Of a DNA stretch of 64,000 nt, positions 36,060 to 46,938 are shown piece by piece. The notes under the pieces are model-generated. The model did not search any database and was not told where the DNA came from. It worked only from the letters and a program-made list of their open reading frames with translations. Within the stretch, counting starts at the first letter, position 1. Each line of letters begins with the position of its first letter. This stretch comes from Flavobacteriaceae bacterium (GTDB taxonomy: Bacteria; Bacteroidota; Bacteroidia; Flavobacteriales; Flavobacteriaceae), in assembly GCA_027082925.1 (NCBI GenBank), contig JALWTD010000021.1, positions 46,400 through 110,399 of the forward strand, given 5' to 3'. A program made the position numbers and the translations under genes.

Positions 36060-37148
36060 TTAACTCACTAAAAATACAATGTAAGTAAAACCATAATATA
36101 ATACAATTGTGAGCGCTAATACTTTTTGTTGCTTTTTAAAAAGTTTACTTTTTAAAAATGGATAAAACACTATAGGAGCCATTAAAAACCATGACAAGTA
36201 TGAAAATCTATTTGAATACGCCGACCTTATAACTAAAACCCAAAAAGCATTAGATGCTACATAAATATTAAACAGTTGTGTATAAATTTTATCTTCAAAT
36301 TTTTTGCTAACTATAAAGTAATAACCCATAAAAATAGGCGCAAAACTATATAACAAAAAATCCCACCTAAAACCTGTAAATGAAAATCTATTTTCAAAGC
36401 CTCTCATTGTAAGGTAACCTGATCTATCATCTCCAAAGCCAATATTAGCAATAAACGACTCAAGCATACCTCCAAAAATTAAAGAAATGACAACGCATAA
36501 AAACCAACCAAAAATATAATGTTTTGGATTTTTATAAACCGAAGAAAGAATATATGCTGAGATTGGGATAACCATACTTCCGTGTATAAAAAAAGAAAGT
36601 ATCAGTAAACCATCTTTTTGAAAGATGTTATTCTTTTTTGATAAAGCAAGAACAAAAACAGAAGTAGCTATTCCATTTCGAATACCATTAGTACCATAAG
36701 CCCAAAAAGATAGCGAAGCCACAAACATCAAAAACAAAAAATACCTATCCTTACCAAACCAATTTTTTGAAGCCTTGTATAGAGGAAGTACATAAAGTAT
36801 CGCACAAACTAAAAAAAATATATTTGCGGTCATAATTCCACTACAAAATTTCATAAATAAATGCCATAAATAATCTCTATTGGCATTAATCTCACCTCCT
36901 GAGGCATATTGTTCAAACTCATAGTTATACATACCCATATCAATAAAATACTTACCACTAATTGGTCTTAAACCCATATAAAACACAACAGACAACAATA
37001 ACATAAAAGATATATACTCTTTTTTTCTAAAATTATTTAGAACATACCCCTTTGTTAGTAGTCTAATAAATGTGAAAAATATGACTGTGAGCAATGCATT
37101 ATAAAAGACCAATGTGTAATATTCTACAGGTATAAAATCTATAAACAT
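36060..37148 (-). CDS. EpsG family membrane protein, probable polysaccharide polymerase (Wzy role)
   Basis: A 362-residue protein with about ten transmembrane helices and an EpsG-like periplasmic loop (GLRPISGKYFIDMGMYNYEFE). It is the only polytopic protein in the locus apart from the Wzx flippase, so it is the best candidate for the Wzy polymerase that joins repeat units in the periplasm. EpsG family members are poorly conserved, so the assignment rests on topology, the N-terminal pattern and context. Confidence 0.8.
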   Translation of the reverse strand: MFIDFIPVEYYTLVFYNALLTVIFFTFIRLLTKGYVLNNFRKKEYISFMLLLSVVFYMGLRPISGKYFIDMGMYNYEFEQYASGGEINANRDYLWHLFMKFCSGIMTANIFFLVCAILYVLPLYKASKNWFGKDRYFLFLMFVASLSFWAYGTNGIRNGIATSVFVLALSKKNNIFQKDGLLILSFFIHGSMVIPISAYILSSVYKNPKHYIFGWFLCVVISLIFGGMLESFIANIGFGDDRSGYLTMRGFENRFSFTGFRWDFLLYSFAPIFMGYYFIVSKKFEDKIYTQLFNIYVASNAFWVLVIRSAYSNRFSYLSWFLMAPIVFYPFLKSKLFKKQQKVLALTIVLYYGFTYIVFLVS

Positions 37149-37169
37149 TAATTTAAAATTTTAAGTAAA

Positions 37170-39041
37170 TTATCTTTTGAGTTTTCCCTTTTTTTCATAA
37201 ATACTAACCCAATAAGCCAAAACTAATGTTTTCCATAATAAAGATCCAATACCTTCTTTTCCAGCTTTATGATCTTCTAATAGCTTAAAGCATTTTTTTG
37301 AGTCAAAAATATCTTGATTCGCTTTAGAAAAAATATCTTTTGCAAACGAATATAAATCTTTTCTTAACCACTCATAGTATGGAGCATCAAATCCTTTTTT
37401 TGGCCCGTAAAGTATTTCACTTGGAATAGTGCCTTCTAAAGCTTTTTTTAATAAGTATTTTTTTTGATTTTTTTTGATTTTTAAATCCGAACTTAGCGAA
37501 AGACTAAAATCTACCAATTCATTATCTAAAAAAGGTACTCTAGCCTCTATTGAAGCGTACATGGTAGCCTTGTCTACTTTTTCCAAATAAGTATTGGGTA
37601 ATAGTATTTTTGTATCTGTATATAACAATCTTTGAATTTTATTTTCCTTTCCAAATATCAAATTCGCATTTTCATAATCTTTTTTCCAATTTTCTAAATG
37701 TAACTTTCGTTCAAAAAATTTATTAAAAATTTGATATGGGTTTTTTGAAGGAACTTCAGAAGAAAGATAGTAGGCCATTAAATTTGAATAAGAGCTTTGG
37801 TTTAAAATAAAATTTGTTCGTTTCATTCTTTGTTTCCAATGCTTATTTATTAAAAAAGGGTAACTATAAGAGGTAAGTCTCCAAAATAACAAAGAGTTTA
37901 TAACATTATATCTTCTATATCCGGCAAATAACTCATCCCCCCCGTCTCCTTGTAGTATTACTCTCTTATCGTTACTACAAAGATTAGAAAGCTGATATAA
38001 AGGAATATTTGCAGCATCACCAAATGGTTCGTCATATTGAAATACCAATTTTTTAAAAATATCAATAATATCAGAACCATTAATCTCTAATTCATGATGG
38101 TTGGTGTTAAACATTTTAGAAATTTTTCTTGCTCTCAATAAATCGGTCTTACTACTAGAGTTGTAATCATAAAAAGCTGTATAAGTATCTAATTTACCTT
38201 GATAATATTTTGATGCATTTGCAACTATAGCACTCGAATCAATTCCACCACTCAAAAGAACTCCAATTGGTGCGTCAGAGACTAATTGTCTTTCTACTGC
38301 ACGTTCTAGTAAATTATTCAGTTTTAGTATTGCTTGTTTTTCTGTATATTTCTTTTTCTCAACACTTTTTTGTATTAACCAATATTTATAATTGCTAATT
38401 ATTCTATTTGAGTTTATATCAAATGTTGTAACAGTACCTGGTTCTACCTTATTTAAATTTTTAATAATTGTGTCTGTACCAGTAGTATTTCCAAACCACA
38501 TATACTGTGATAAACCCGCTAAATTTAATTCAAAATCATTCAGCCAATCTAAAATAACTTTAGATTCAGATGCAAATAAAAACACATTTTTATCCTCATA
38601 AATGTAAAGAGGTTTAATGCCTAACCTATCCCTTATTATATTTAATTTTTTTTCGTTTCGATTGTAAATTACCAAACTAAAAATTCCATTCCATTTTGGA
38701 ATTATTTTTTCACCATACAAATTAAAGGACTCAATCATAATTTCAGTGTCAGAAGTCGTTCTTTGAGCAATCATATATTTCCTTGCCAAGTCCGTATAGT
38801 TATAAATCTCTCCATTATATACACACACTAATTTATTATCATTAGAAAAAAATGGCTGATTCGATCTTTTATCAAAATCAATTATACTTAGTCTATAATG
38901 AATTAAAATAACGTTACCTTCTCTAAAAACACCTCTATTATCAGGGCCTCTATGAGCCATTAAATCAGAAGATTTTATAAATTCTTCAATACGTTCTTCA
39001 TCTAATTTACCTTTAATTACCATTCCAGCAATACCACACAT
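37170..39041 (-). CDS. AsnB-like glutamine-hydrolysing amidotransferase
   Basis: A 623-residue class II amidotransferase. Cys2 (MCGIAGMV) is the N-terminal nucleophile, AHRGPDNRG and VYNGEIYNY line the glutaminase site, and GVLLSGGIDSSAIVANA (near residue 262) is the pyrophosphatase loop. Housekeeping asparagine synthase is possible. Inside a polysaccharide locus with UDP-HexNAcA enzymes, a role in amidating a uronic acid is more likely, as proposed for WbpS/WbtH-type enzymes. Full length, no frameshift. Confidence 0.9.
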   Translation of the reverse strand: MCGIAGMVIKGKLDEERIEEFIKSSDLMAHRGPDNRGVFREGNVILIHYRLSIIDFDKRSNQPFFSNDNKLVCVYNGEIYNYTDLARKYMIAQRTTSDTEIMIESFNLYGEKIIPKWNGIFSLVIYNRNEKKLNIIRDRLGIKPLYIYEDKNVFLFASESKVILDWLNDFELNLAGLSQYMWFGNTTGTDTIIKNLNKVEPGTVTTFDINSNRIISNYKYWLIQKSVEKKKYTEKQAILKLNNLLERAVERQLVSDAPIGVLLSGGIDSSAIVANASKYYQGKLDTYTAFYDYNSSSKTDLLRARKISKMFNTNHHELEINGSDIIDIFKKLVFQYDEPFGDAANIPLYQLSNLCSNDKRVILQGDGGDELFAGYRRYNVINSLLFWRLTSYSYPFLINKHWKQRMKRTNFILNQSSYSNLMAYYLSSEVPSKNPYQIFNKFFERKLHLENWKKDYENANLIFGKENKIQRLLYTDTKILLPNTYLEKVDKATMYASIEARVPFLDNELVDFSLSLSSDLKIKKNQKKYLLKKALEGTIPSEILYGPKKGFDAPYYEWLRKDLYSFAKDIFSKANQDIFDSKKCFKLLEDHKAGKEGIGSLLWKTLVLAYWVSIYEKKGKLKR

Positions 39042-39053
39042 TTTTTTTTAAAT

Positions 39054-40151
39054 TTAATTTAAGTAAAATTTTTCTAGAAAAACAGCATTACTTCCAATAT
39101 CAAATCCTTCTTCTTTAATTTTATGAACTCTCAAATCAATATCTTCTTCTTGAACTATAATGCTGCTTATTAATTCGTCTGTCCACTTACCTATGTTTTC
39201 TTTTAAATCTAAAAATTTAACTAGCCCAACATTTAAATCCACCTCTTTTGAAATTGAAGTTGAAATTAAACATTTTAACCCAATAGCTTGCGCTTCAACT
39301 AAAACTACAGGAAAACCTTCATACAGTGATGGCATTAACATAATATCAGATCCTGCCATCAAATGTGGAACATCGCCTCTAACTCCTAAAAAAATAATGT
39401 CCTTTTCTAATCCTAAATTTTTAACTATTTTTTTTAAATTATAGTCTAATTCACCCCTACCAACAATAAAAAACTTAAATTTTATATTTCTTTTTTTCAA
39501 CTCTTGTGCTATTTTAATACTGTGTATATAATTCTTTTCAGGGACATGTCTTCCTACTTGAATTATTTTGATATGGTCATTTATATTCTCATATAAACGG
39601 TTTATATAATTTTTATTTGAAATTCCAATATCTGCTAATAGATTGACATCAACTGAGTTGGGTAATACAATAACCTTTTTGTTTTTATAAAAAAGGAATT
39701 TTGAAGCTGCTTCACCACAAGCCATAAAATGTGTTGAAAATCTATTAATGATGAATTTACTAATGGGTTGATAAAAATAACTAACCACAATATTTCTTGA
39801 GAAATCACTTGTATTATGTGAGTGTGCTACTCTCATCTTTACACCACTCAACATTGCGCTTATAATATGGAACGCATTACTAAAATTGGTATGACAATGA
39901 ATAATTTGATACTCTTTATTTTCTCTCAAAAGTTTCCATAATAAATACATACGTTTTATTGTTGAATTCGTTTTTAAATAATAAATCTTTCCTCCAAGTG
40001 TAAAAATCTCTTCATCAAAATCTCCCTTATCACCAAATACAACAAAATCAAACTGAAATTTTACACGATTAATTTTTCTATACAAATTCATTATCATAGT
40101 CTCTGCGCCTCCTCTATTCATACTGCCGGTTATTTGTAAAATTCTTTTCAT
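39054..40151 (-). CDS. Glycosyltransferase family 4 protein (group 1)
   Basis: A 365-residue GT-B enzyme beginning MKRILQITGSMNRGGAETMI, a common start for capsule GT4 enzymes. IIHCHTNFSNAF and RVAHSHNTSD lie in the acceptor domain. The donor domain has IIQVGRHVPEKNYIHSI and the E-x7-E-containing MPSLYEGFPVVLVEAQAIGLK. Its start overlaps the pyruvyltransferase stop by 4 bases. Confidence 0.92.
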   Translation of the reverse strand: MKRILQITGSMNRGGAETMIMNLYRKINRVKFQFDFVVFGDKGDFDEEIFTLGGKIYYLKTNSTIKRMYLLWKLLRENKEYQIIHCHTNFSNAFHIISAMLSGVKMRVAHSHNTSDFSRNIVVSYFYQPISKFIINRFSTHFMACGEAASKFLFYKNKKVIVLPNSVDVNLLADIGISNKNYINRLYENINDHIKIIQVGRHVPEKNYIHSIKIAQELKKRNIKFKFFIVGRGELDYNLKKIVKNLGLEKDIIFLGVRGDVPHLMAGSDIMLMPSLYEGFPVVLVEAQAIGLKCLISTSISKEVDLNVGLVKFLDLKENIGKWTDELISSIIVQEEDIDLRVHKIKEEGFDIGSNAVFLEKFYLN

Positions 40152-41200
40152 ACTATTAGATTTCTAAGAGGTTGGAATTCGTGAGTTAAACTGAAAGAAT
40201 TTATATCTGTAAAATCTTTTTTTTCAAAAAAGTCACGAATGCAAGCTTCTGTAAAATTTTCAATCATTGTTATGTTTAAATCATCTTTAATCCACTGATA
40301 TGTACCCTTAATTTTATGATTGTTATTTTGAAATACTAAACAGGGAGTACTAGTTATAAAGCAAAAAATCATTCCATGCAATCGGTCTGTTATTACTAAT
40401 TCAGCTGAACTAAAAGCTTTCCAAATACTATTTAGTTCAAAATTTCTGTTTTCAGAACTCAGTTTATTTTTTCTTATATGTGTATCGTAAAACGATATAA
40501 ATTTAAACTTTTTAGTTACAATACTCTTGATAAAGGAAGTTTGTTTATCCGTCAGTTTCTTTTCCTTATCTTGTCTCAAACAAAATACTACACCATTTCT
40601 TCTAAGGTTTGCTTTTTTCCTTTCTAAACTTAATACAATATCTGGTGTTAAGTATGATTTAGCTTTAAAAAAATGCGTTTTAATAAGCTTATATGAAATT
40701 TCTTCTCTAGCAACAAAATGAATGTCATTGTGTGAGTTATAGGCCTTTTTTGCTGATTCAAGTGCTTTATGCCCATTTTTAGTATTTGAAAAATCAAAGG
40801 TTTGTGGAAACGATATAATTTTATTTTTAGGAAAGAACTTCACCACTAATTGTCTAATATATTCAATTTGGTCATACAAATCCCCTAGATTTCCCCCACC
40901 TATTATCGTAACTATATCTTCACCCTTTATATGCTTTCTAACAAAATACAATCCCTCCAGACTTTCACTTATAGGTATTTCTACTACTTCATAATCAGAA
41001 AATTCTTTAATAAATTTTATTTGAGCAAAAGTAATCGCTAAATCTCCCAAGTTACCATAATCTGCTGCTAAAAAAACATAAGCATATTTTTTTTTATTTA
41101 ACAACTTACGGTATTTGAAAAACTTAAGTGGTTTAAATTGTTGAATAAATAGTAAAATTCTGTATTTATAGCGAAAACCTATTAGATGTTTTAATTTCAT
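40148..41200 (-). CDS. Polysaccharide pyruvyl transferase family protein
   Basis: A 350-residue protein of PF04230. AADYGNLGDLAITFAQIKFI near the N-terminus, IGGGNLGDLYDQIEYIRQL and the C-terminal ELVITDRLHGMIFCF are the family signatures. Members attach pyruvate from phosphoenolpyruvate to sugar hydroxyls as an acidic ketal. Some relatives act otherwise, so the exact substrate is open. It would add negative charge to the polymer. Confidence 0.88.
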   Translation of the reverse strand: MKLKHLIGFRYKYRILLFIQQFKPLKFFKYRKLLNKKKYAYVFLAADYGNLGDLAITFAQIKFIKEFSDYEVVEIPISESLEGLYFVRKHIKGEDIVTIIGGGNLGDLYDQIEYIRQLVVKFFPKNKIISFPQTFDFSNTKNGHKALESAKKAYNSHNDIHFVAREEISYKLIKTHFFKAKSYLTPDIVLSLERKKANLRRNGVVFCLRQDKEKKLTDKQTSFIKSIVTKKFKFISFYDTHIRKNKLSSENRNFELNSIWKAFSSAELVITDRLHGMIFCFITSTPCLVFQNNNHKIKGTYQWIKDDLNITMIENFTEACIRDFFEKKDFTDINSFSLTHEFQPLRNLIV

Positions 41201-41203
41201 TGT

Positions 41204-42199
41204 TTATTTTTTTAAAAAAGCCAATAACCCTATCAAGCGATAGCATTTTAGACATATTAGTACTTTGTAACATGTATCTACAAAGGTTGAAGGCTTATAA
41301 AATCGTATATATTTTCTTGTCTTTGAATTATAAACCATCATTCTTATATATTCTATTTTATCCAAAAATGATAAATTATTTCTAAAAGAAAATAGGTTAT
41401 TAATACAATATATAATTGCTTGTACTTGAATAAAACCCATCAGTTTATCTTGGCTTTCAACATGCCAACGCATCAAAAATCTTTCTATCATCTCATTCCC
41501 TTTTAATTTTAGCTGAAAAGAATCTTTATGAAAAGTTTTTATAAGTGTTTTTATAGGTCTATTTAAATAGTGATAGTATGGCTTATTAATGAATCGTAGC
41601 ACTTCTATTTTTTCATATACTCTGGTATTAAATAAAATATCTTCCACTAATGAAACTCCTTTTTCAAAAACTATATTATTACTAACTAAAAAATCTCTAC
41701 GATAAACTTTATTCCATGCATATCCTAAAATACCTAACAAACTATTATCAATCACATTTTTAGTAGACAATTTTCTTATTTCACTTACTTCTGGAAGTTT
41801 TATACTTGAAGATAAAAGTTCACCTTCCTTATTCTCATTATCTTGCACATAGCCAAAAACTATAAGATTTAACTTTTCACTTTCGAGTTTATCAATACAA
41901 TCTTCAATTAAGTTTGGTTCAATCCAATCATCACTATCCATAAAATAAACATACTTGCCTTTTGCCCTTTTCAATCCAAAATTTCGAGCATCAGATAACC
42001 CCCCGTTTTCCTTATTAAATATTTTAATTCTTGAATCTTTAAACTTTCTAACAATATTGATGCTATTATCTTTTGTTCCATCATTAATCACCAATAATTC
42101 AAAATTCTTTTGTGTTTGATTTAATACACTTTGAATACTTTTTGTAATGTATTTTTCTACATTGTAAACAGGTAGGATTATTGATATTATAGATTCCAT
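41204..42199 (-). CDS. Glycosyltransferase family 2 protein
   Basis: A 331-residue GT-A enzyme. ISIILPVYNVEKYITKSIQSVLNQ, VINDGTKDNS, GGLSDARNFGLKRAKGKYVYFMDSDDWIEP (containing the DxD) are typical. The C-terminal part is helical and basic, probably membrane-facing. It transfers one sugar of the repeat unit. Confidence 0.93.
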   Translation of the reverse strand: MESIISIILPVYNVEKYITKSIQSVLNQTQKNFELLVINDGTKDNSINIVRKFKDSRIKIFNKENGGLSDARNFGLKRAKGKYVYFMDSDDWIEPNLIEDCIDKLESEKLNLIVFGYVQDNENKEGELLSSSIKLPEVSEIRKLSTKNVIDNSLLGILGYAWNKVYRRDFLVSNNIVFEKGVSLVEDILFNTRVYEKIEVLRFINKPYYHYLNRPIKTLIKTFHKDSFQLKLKGNEMIERFLMRWHVESQDKLMGFIQVQAIIYCINNLFSFRNNLSFLDKIEYIRMMVYNSKTRKYIRFYKPSTFVDTCYKVLICLKCYRLIGLLAFLKK

Positions 42200-42210
42200 A
42201 ATTTATAAAA

Positions 42211-43170
42211 TTATTTAGTTATCTTAATAATTTCACTAATTATCCTATACCTCCAAAGTCTTATTCTATAAAAATCACCGTTAAGTAATATTTTTAATAA
42301 ATAAAAAAGCTTTTTTGCGCCATTCGAATCAATAAAATTTTTCATTAGCAAGTAAAATTTAATATGCCTATCTATTATGTTTTCAAAACTAGATAATTTC
42401 TTTTTTGAGTATTTTTCTTTAATAACGGATTCACTTAAATCATTTCTCATTTGTTTAAGAATTATCGGCCTAACTTTCAATATTGTATTTTGTTCTTCTA
42501 ATACAGATTTAAAATTAGAAATACCTGATTTTCTATGATATAAAAGAACCTTATTAATCCTAGTGTACCCACCTAATAATTTTGAGCGAAAAGCAATACA
42601 TTTATCCTCAAAATTACCTGTTTCCATTGGTGTAAATTTAGTAATCACATCAGGATGAAAAGCATAAGTAGCACCAATATCTCCATCATAATATTTGATA
42701 AAGGGTTTAAGGTTTAAGTCTTTTTTTAAATCTTTTTCTGTATCAAAGCGCACTAACCCATCTTCTTCCATTTCTACAAAATTAGATGAAATACAATATG
42801 ATCTCCTGTTTTCCAGATTCCATCTTTCGAATAGAAATTGTACTCTTTTAGGGTGTGATATATCATCTCCTGCCTGCAAAATAATTAATTCACCTTTACA
42901 ATAATTTCTAACAATATTGTCAATATGCAAAGCAATCCCTAAATTATTCTTATTTCTATTTAATACAATTTTATGAGGCCCTTTGTACTCTTTTGCCATT
43001 TTTTCTAGAATAGCAAAGGTATTATCAGACGAACAATCATCAGATAATACAATCTCTAACGGACTGTATGTTTGTGAGAATGCACCTTGTATTGCTTCTT
43101 CTATATACTGCTCTTGGTTGTATGCAAACAAAGCAAAAGTTAGTAAAGGTTTCTTTTCTGTCATCTCCAT
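42211..43170 (-). CDS. Glycosyltransferase family 2 protein
   Basis: A 319-residue GT-A enzyme. LLTFALFAYNQEQYIEEAIQGAF and IVLSDDCSSDNT open the domain, and the nucleotide and metal site is LIILQAGDDISHP, where the DxD is spelled GDD. Fifth glycosyltransferase of the locus; it directly follows the flippase gene with a one-base overlap. Confidence 0.92.
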   Translation of the reverse strand: MEMTEKKPLLTFALFAYNQEQYIEEAIQGAFSQTYSPLEIVLSDDCSSDNTFAILEKMAKEYKGPHKIVLNRNKNNLGIALHIDNIVRNYCKGELIILQAGDDISHPKRVQFLFERWNLENRRSYCISSNFVEMEEDGLVRFDTEKDLKKDLNLKPFIKYYDGDIGATYAFHPDVITKFTPMETGNFEDKCIAFRSKLLGGYTRINKVLLYHRKSGISNFKSVLEEQNTILKVRPIILKQMRNDLSESVIKEKYSKKKLSSFENIIDRHIKFYLLMKNFIDSNGAKKLFYLLKILLNGDFYRIRLWRYRIISEIIKITK

Positions 43171-44648
43171 TATTTTTTTCTAAACTTTTTAATCATTTCT
43201 TTTATATCCATACGTTTGTCCAATTCTTTAAATGAAATCCAACTTGAAATCGCAATAATTACCGTACCCACTATATATACCCAAGGTGTAGGTATCAGCT
43301 TAATGGTTAAAAAACAGGCTAATCCCAATATAAATTGTATAGCAAACAGTTGTTTAAACGCTTTGCTAAATATAAATTGGTACTGGTGTTTTGCTAAAAA
43401 ATACACTTGTACTAAATAAAGCAAATACGACACCATAAAGGAAATACCCAACCCGTCTAGTCCTTTCCAATAATAGCCTAATATATTCAATCCCAATGTA
43501 TAAATATTAAAAATAAGCTCATTCCAAAAAAACAGTTTAGAGACTCCTTTTGCCAATAAAATAAAAGCAATGGCCCAACTAACTACTTTAAAATACATCC
43601 CCAGTGCTGCCCAATGTACCATACCGTTAATGGGCGTAAATTTGGTAGAATATAACAATATAACAATCCAATTAATAAATATTAAAAATACGGTTAAAAT
43701 AGGGGCTAAAATTAACAAACCTACTTCAGCTTGTTGGTTAATTAAGGTGGTTGCCTTTGCGTTGTTATGCGCCACCCCTGACAATCTTGGATAAAAATCG
43801 GTACCCATAGCCGAAAACACCAAGCCTACATACGTGCCTATAATGGCAAAACCGGCAGTGTACAAGCCTACATCGTCTAAGCCTCCGGTATTGCTAATAT
43901 AAATACGTATAAGGTATGAAGCACCCATGGTAATTAAACCACTCATACTTAGCATAAACCCCATTTTAAGCATTTCTTTCCCTTCTATTACCGTATCCTG
44001 TAGTGTTATACTTGTTGTTGGTATTGTTACCTTACGTGCATAATACCAAGCAATTGCCAAGGTAAAAACAGCAGTAATTAGCAAGGCTGGTACAATACCC
44101 TCTAAACGCCAGTAATAGTACATAGGAACTGACACTACCAAGCCTGCTACTGCACCTAACATATTTGCTTTGGCCAAATACTGTAACTTTCGCATGCCTT
44201 GTAAGAGTACATTTTGTCCGCTGGTTAATTGTTTAAATAACAAGGTGATCGAGAGCCATACAAACGCCAGTGTATAGTCTTTGTTTCCAAAAGTAAGTTG
44301 ACTTAACCAAGGTGATAGTACCAAAGTAACAATTGCACCTAACAACCCCGTTGCCCACACCAACCTACGAAATACCGCTACAATTTTAGCAATACGTAAC
44401 CGATTACCTGTACTGTTAGCTGCTGCTATATCTTTTATCGCACTGGTACCCAAGCCAAAGTTGGTAAGCATACTTACCAATCCCGTAGTAGAAGTTAGTA
44501 AACCGGCAATACCCATTCCTGCAGGGCCTAACAATACTGCTACTACTTTTGACCGGATAATGGCAATTAAAATATTAAACACCTGTACACCTCCAAACAA
44601 CGAAGTGGCTTTTACAATTTGTTTATAGCTGGTTTTATCTTCGCTCAT
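43170..44648 (-). CDS. Wzx-type polysaccharide flippase
   Basis: A 492-residue inner-membrane protein with 12 to 14 predicted helices and the MOP-superfamily start ([40 protein letters not shown]). It flips undecaprenyl-linked repeat units to the periplasm for polymerisation. The start overlaps the upstream aminotransferase stop by 4 bases. Confidence 0.93.
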   Translation of the reverse strand: MSEDKTSYKQIVKATSLFGGVQVFNILIAIIRSKVVAVLLGPAGMGIAGLLTSTTGLVSMLTNFGLGTSAIKDIAAANSTGNRLRIAKIVAVFRRLVWATGLLGAIVTLVLSPWLSQLTFGNKDYTLAFVWLSITLLFKQLTSGQNVLLQGMRKLQYLAKANMLGAVAGLVVSVPMYYYWRLEGIVPALLITAVFTLAIAWYYARKVTIPTTSITLQDTVIEGKEMLKMGFMLSMSGLITMGASYLIRIYISNTGGLDDVGLYTAGFAIIGTYVGLVFSAMGTDFYPRLSGVAHNNAKATTLINQQAEVGLLILAPILTVFLIFINWIVILLYSTKFTPINGMVHWAALGMYFKVVSWAIAFILLAKGVSKLFFWNELIFNIYTLGLNILGYYWKGLDGLGISFMVSYLLYLVQVYFLAKHQYQFIFSKAFKQLFAIQFILGLACFLTIKLIPTPWVYIVGTVIIAISSWISFKELDKRMDIKEMIKKFRKK

Positions 44649-45751
44649 GAATAATTATTTATTACATCAACCACTTTTTCTATTTCTTCTTTTGTCATTA
44701 CCGGACTTATAGGTAAACTCAACACCTCATGGTGTATTTTTTCAGTTATTGGAAAACGTAAATTATTGTATTGCTTATACGCTTGTTGTTTATGTGGTGG
44801 TATGGGATAATGTATTAAGGTTTGCACACCGTTTTTTGTTAAATATTGTTGCAAACGGTCTCTATTTTTGATGCGAATTACAAATAGGTGCCAGACATGT
44901 GCTTCGACAAGCTCAGCATGACAACTGGGTAATATAATAGCAGGATTATTAATATGCTTCAAATAATAATTTGCTACATTTCTTCGAGCGACTATTTCTT
45001 TTTGTATGTAATTGAGCTTTACATTTAAAAAAGCGGCTTGTAATTCGTCTAAACGCGAGTTTAATCCTTGGTATAAATTTTCGTATTTTTTGTGTGAACC
45101 GTAATTACGTAAGGCTTTAATAGTGGTTGCTAAATGGCTGTCATTTGTAGTAACAGCACCGGCATCGCCTAGAGCTCCTAGGTTTTTCCCCGGATAAAAA
45201 CTATGGCCGGCAGCATCTCCTATTCCTCCCGATGTTTTCTTGTTCCAAACAGCTCCATGCGATTGTGCAGCGTCTTCAATTAGTTTTAAACCGTACTTTT
45301 TACAAATGGCTAGCATGGTGGTATCTACCGCAATTTGACCGTATAAATGCACCGCCAATACGGCTTTTGTTTTGTTGGTAATGGCTGCTTCCAATTTTGT
45401 ACTATCAATATTATACGTATCTATATTGGGCTCTACAAATACTGGAATTAAATCGTTATCGGTTACTGCAAGTACCGAGGCTATATACGTGTTTGCAGGC
45501 ACTATTACTTCATCGCCTTTTTGCATAACACCCAAGGCTATATAGGCTTTAAAAATTAAACGCAAAGCATCTAACCCATTGGCTACTCCCAAGGCACGAG
45601 TGGTACCGCAAAATTGAGTGTAATTTTGCTCAAAGGCTGCCAACTCTTGCCCTAACAAATACCAACCAGAATCTATCACCCTAGTAGCAGCTTTTTTTAG
45701 CTCTTGACTGTATTGTGCGTTTATTTTTTGTAAGTCTAAAAATTTAATCAT
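44645..45751 (-). CDS. QdtB/FdtB-like dTDP-3-keto-6-deoxyhexose aminotransferase
   Basis: The start is ATG 45751 ([18 protein letters not shown]), overlapping the formyltransferase stop as ATGA; an in-frame start at 45772 would add seven residues. About 368 residues of the DegT/DnrJ fold with PLP lysine in [18 protein letters not shown]. It probably makes dTDP-3-amino-3,6-dideoxyhexose (Qui3N or Fuc3N) after the ketoisomerases. The segment [16 protein letters not shown] is encoded by an apparent dispersed repeat embedded in frame (44901-44923) at a usually variable surface loop. Confidence 0.87.
   Translation of the reverse strand: MIKFLDLQKINAQYSQELKKAATRVIDSGWYLLGQELAAFEQNYTQFCGTTRALGVANGLDALRLIFKAYIALGVMQKGDEVIVPANTYIASVLAVTDNDLIPVFVEPNIDTYNIDSTKLEAAITNKTKAVLAVHLYGQIAVDTTMLAICKKYGLKLIEDAAQSHGAVWNKKTSGGIGDAAGHSFYPGKNLGALGDAGAVTTNDSHLATTIKALRNYGSHKKYENLYQGLNSRLDELQAAFLNVKLNYIQKEIVARRNVANYYLKHINNPAIILPSCHAELVEAHVWHLFVIRIKNRDRLQQYLTKNGVQTLIHYPIPPHKQQAYKQYNNLRFPITEKIHHEVLSLPISPVMTKEEIEKVVDVINNYS
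44901..44923 (-). repeat. Dispersed REP-like sequence embedded in a coding region
   Basis: The minus strand here contains TCATGCTGAGCTTGTCGAAG, a sequence known to be scattered through intergenic regions of many bacterial genomes. In this gene it is translated in frame as CHAELVEA without disrupting the aminotransferase. Confidence 0.65.
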
Positions 45752-46938
45752 TGTTTCATTTTTAATAAACAATAGATGTCTTCATTTTCTTCTTTTGCCC
45801 AATCCAAGACAGTTTTACCAAAAATATCCCTAGAGTACATATCTGCCCCTGATTCAATTAATTTATTAATTATTCTATCATCCTTAGTCTTTATAAAATT
45901 ATTTTTCGCATACATTAAAACAGTAGTGTAATTATAATTATGAGCATTTATATCAGCACCTTTTTCAATTAATTTTAAAATACAATCCCAAGAACCATTA
46001 TAAACGGCAATTATTAATGCCGTCCATCCTTCCTTTGTTTTAGTTTCTATGTTTATATTATAATGATTTAAAATACTTTCTAATTCGGTTATATTATTTG
46101 TTTCGCAAGCTTTCCACAAACTTTTATATGGATCATACTCTAAGATTAAATCAAAATCTATTGTTGACACTTGAACCCCATTTGAAAAATATTTAACAAC
46201 TTTTCCAGGTCTTAAAAAAGATTTCTTGTTTGTAATTTTCCACCCTCCAATCTCTGAATTTTCAAATTTAGGAAGTTGGTATTCCCTAAATGAATAAGCT
46301 CTTAATTGATTTACTATTTGATAAGCTGTTTGATTAAAATTTAGTTTCAAATTAAAATAATCTATACTTTTCTTATCAAAGTATGTTGAGCCTTCTACAT
46401 CTTGTTGCCTACTAGTATAATCACCTTTCAATAATTTATTAAAATTCTGCTTTATTAATCTAGTCCCTAATTCTATATATTTTAGATATAAATCACGACT
46501 CGTATCATGTTTGTCTATACTGAATTCTATCTGATCAATAATATTTCCTGTGTCTATTCCAAAAGCAATTTCATGTAAAGTCACGCCTGTTTTTTTTTCA
46601 CCATACATTAATGGCAATGCAGACGTATACATTCCTTTATACGCTGGTAATAATGAAAAATGAATATTATAAAGCAATTTTGTTTTAAATAATTTTGGGT
46701 TTATTATTCTATCAAATTCTAAAGAAATAAAAACAGCATCTTCAAATCCATAAACTTCTTCTAAACTTAAAATTTTAATATTCCACAATTTTGAATAAAA
46801 ACCAAGAGATTTCTGGAAACCATTCTTGTAATTCTCCGTTTTATTTAAAACCACAAAAATAGGTACATCTAAATTGTCTATTGCATATTTTAGTATGTCA
46901 ACTGCGATATTATTCTTACCTGCTATAACTATTTTCAT
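45748..46938 (-). CDS. QdtF-like sugar N-formyltransferase with C-terminal ankyrin repeats
   Basis: A 396-residue fusion. Residues 1 to about 200 are a formyltransferase with the catalytic [12 protein letters not shown] (Asn and His) and [17 protein letters not shown] (Asp). A middle beta region follows to about residue 275. The C-terminal 120 residues carry three ankyrin repeats ([31 protein letters not shown] and two more). This exact architecture is known for QdtF of Providencia alcalifaciens, which formylates dTDP-Qui3N using N10-formyltetrahydrofolate. The adjacent ketoisomerase and aminotransferase genes complete the pathway. Confidence 0.88.
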   Translation of the reverse strand: MKIVIAGKNNIAVDILKYAIDNLDVPIFVVLNKTENYKNGFQKSLGFYSKLWNIKILSLEEVYGFEDAVFISLEFDRIINPKLFKTKLLYNIHFSLLPAYKGMYTSALPLMYGEKKTGVTLHEIAFGIDTGNIIDQIEFSIDKHDTSRDLYLKYIELGTRLIKQNFNKLLKGDYTSRQQDVEGSTYFDKKSIDYFNLKLNFNQTAYQIVNQLRAYSFREYQLPKFENSEIGGWKITNKKSFLRPGKVVKYFSNGVQVSTIDFDLILEYDPYKSLWKACETNNITELESILNHYNINIETKTKEGWTALIIAVYNGSWDCILKLIEKGADINAHNYNYTTVLMYAKNNFIKTKDDRIINKLIESGADMYSRDIFGKTVLDWAKEENEDIYCLLKMKQ

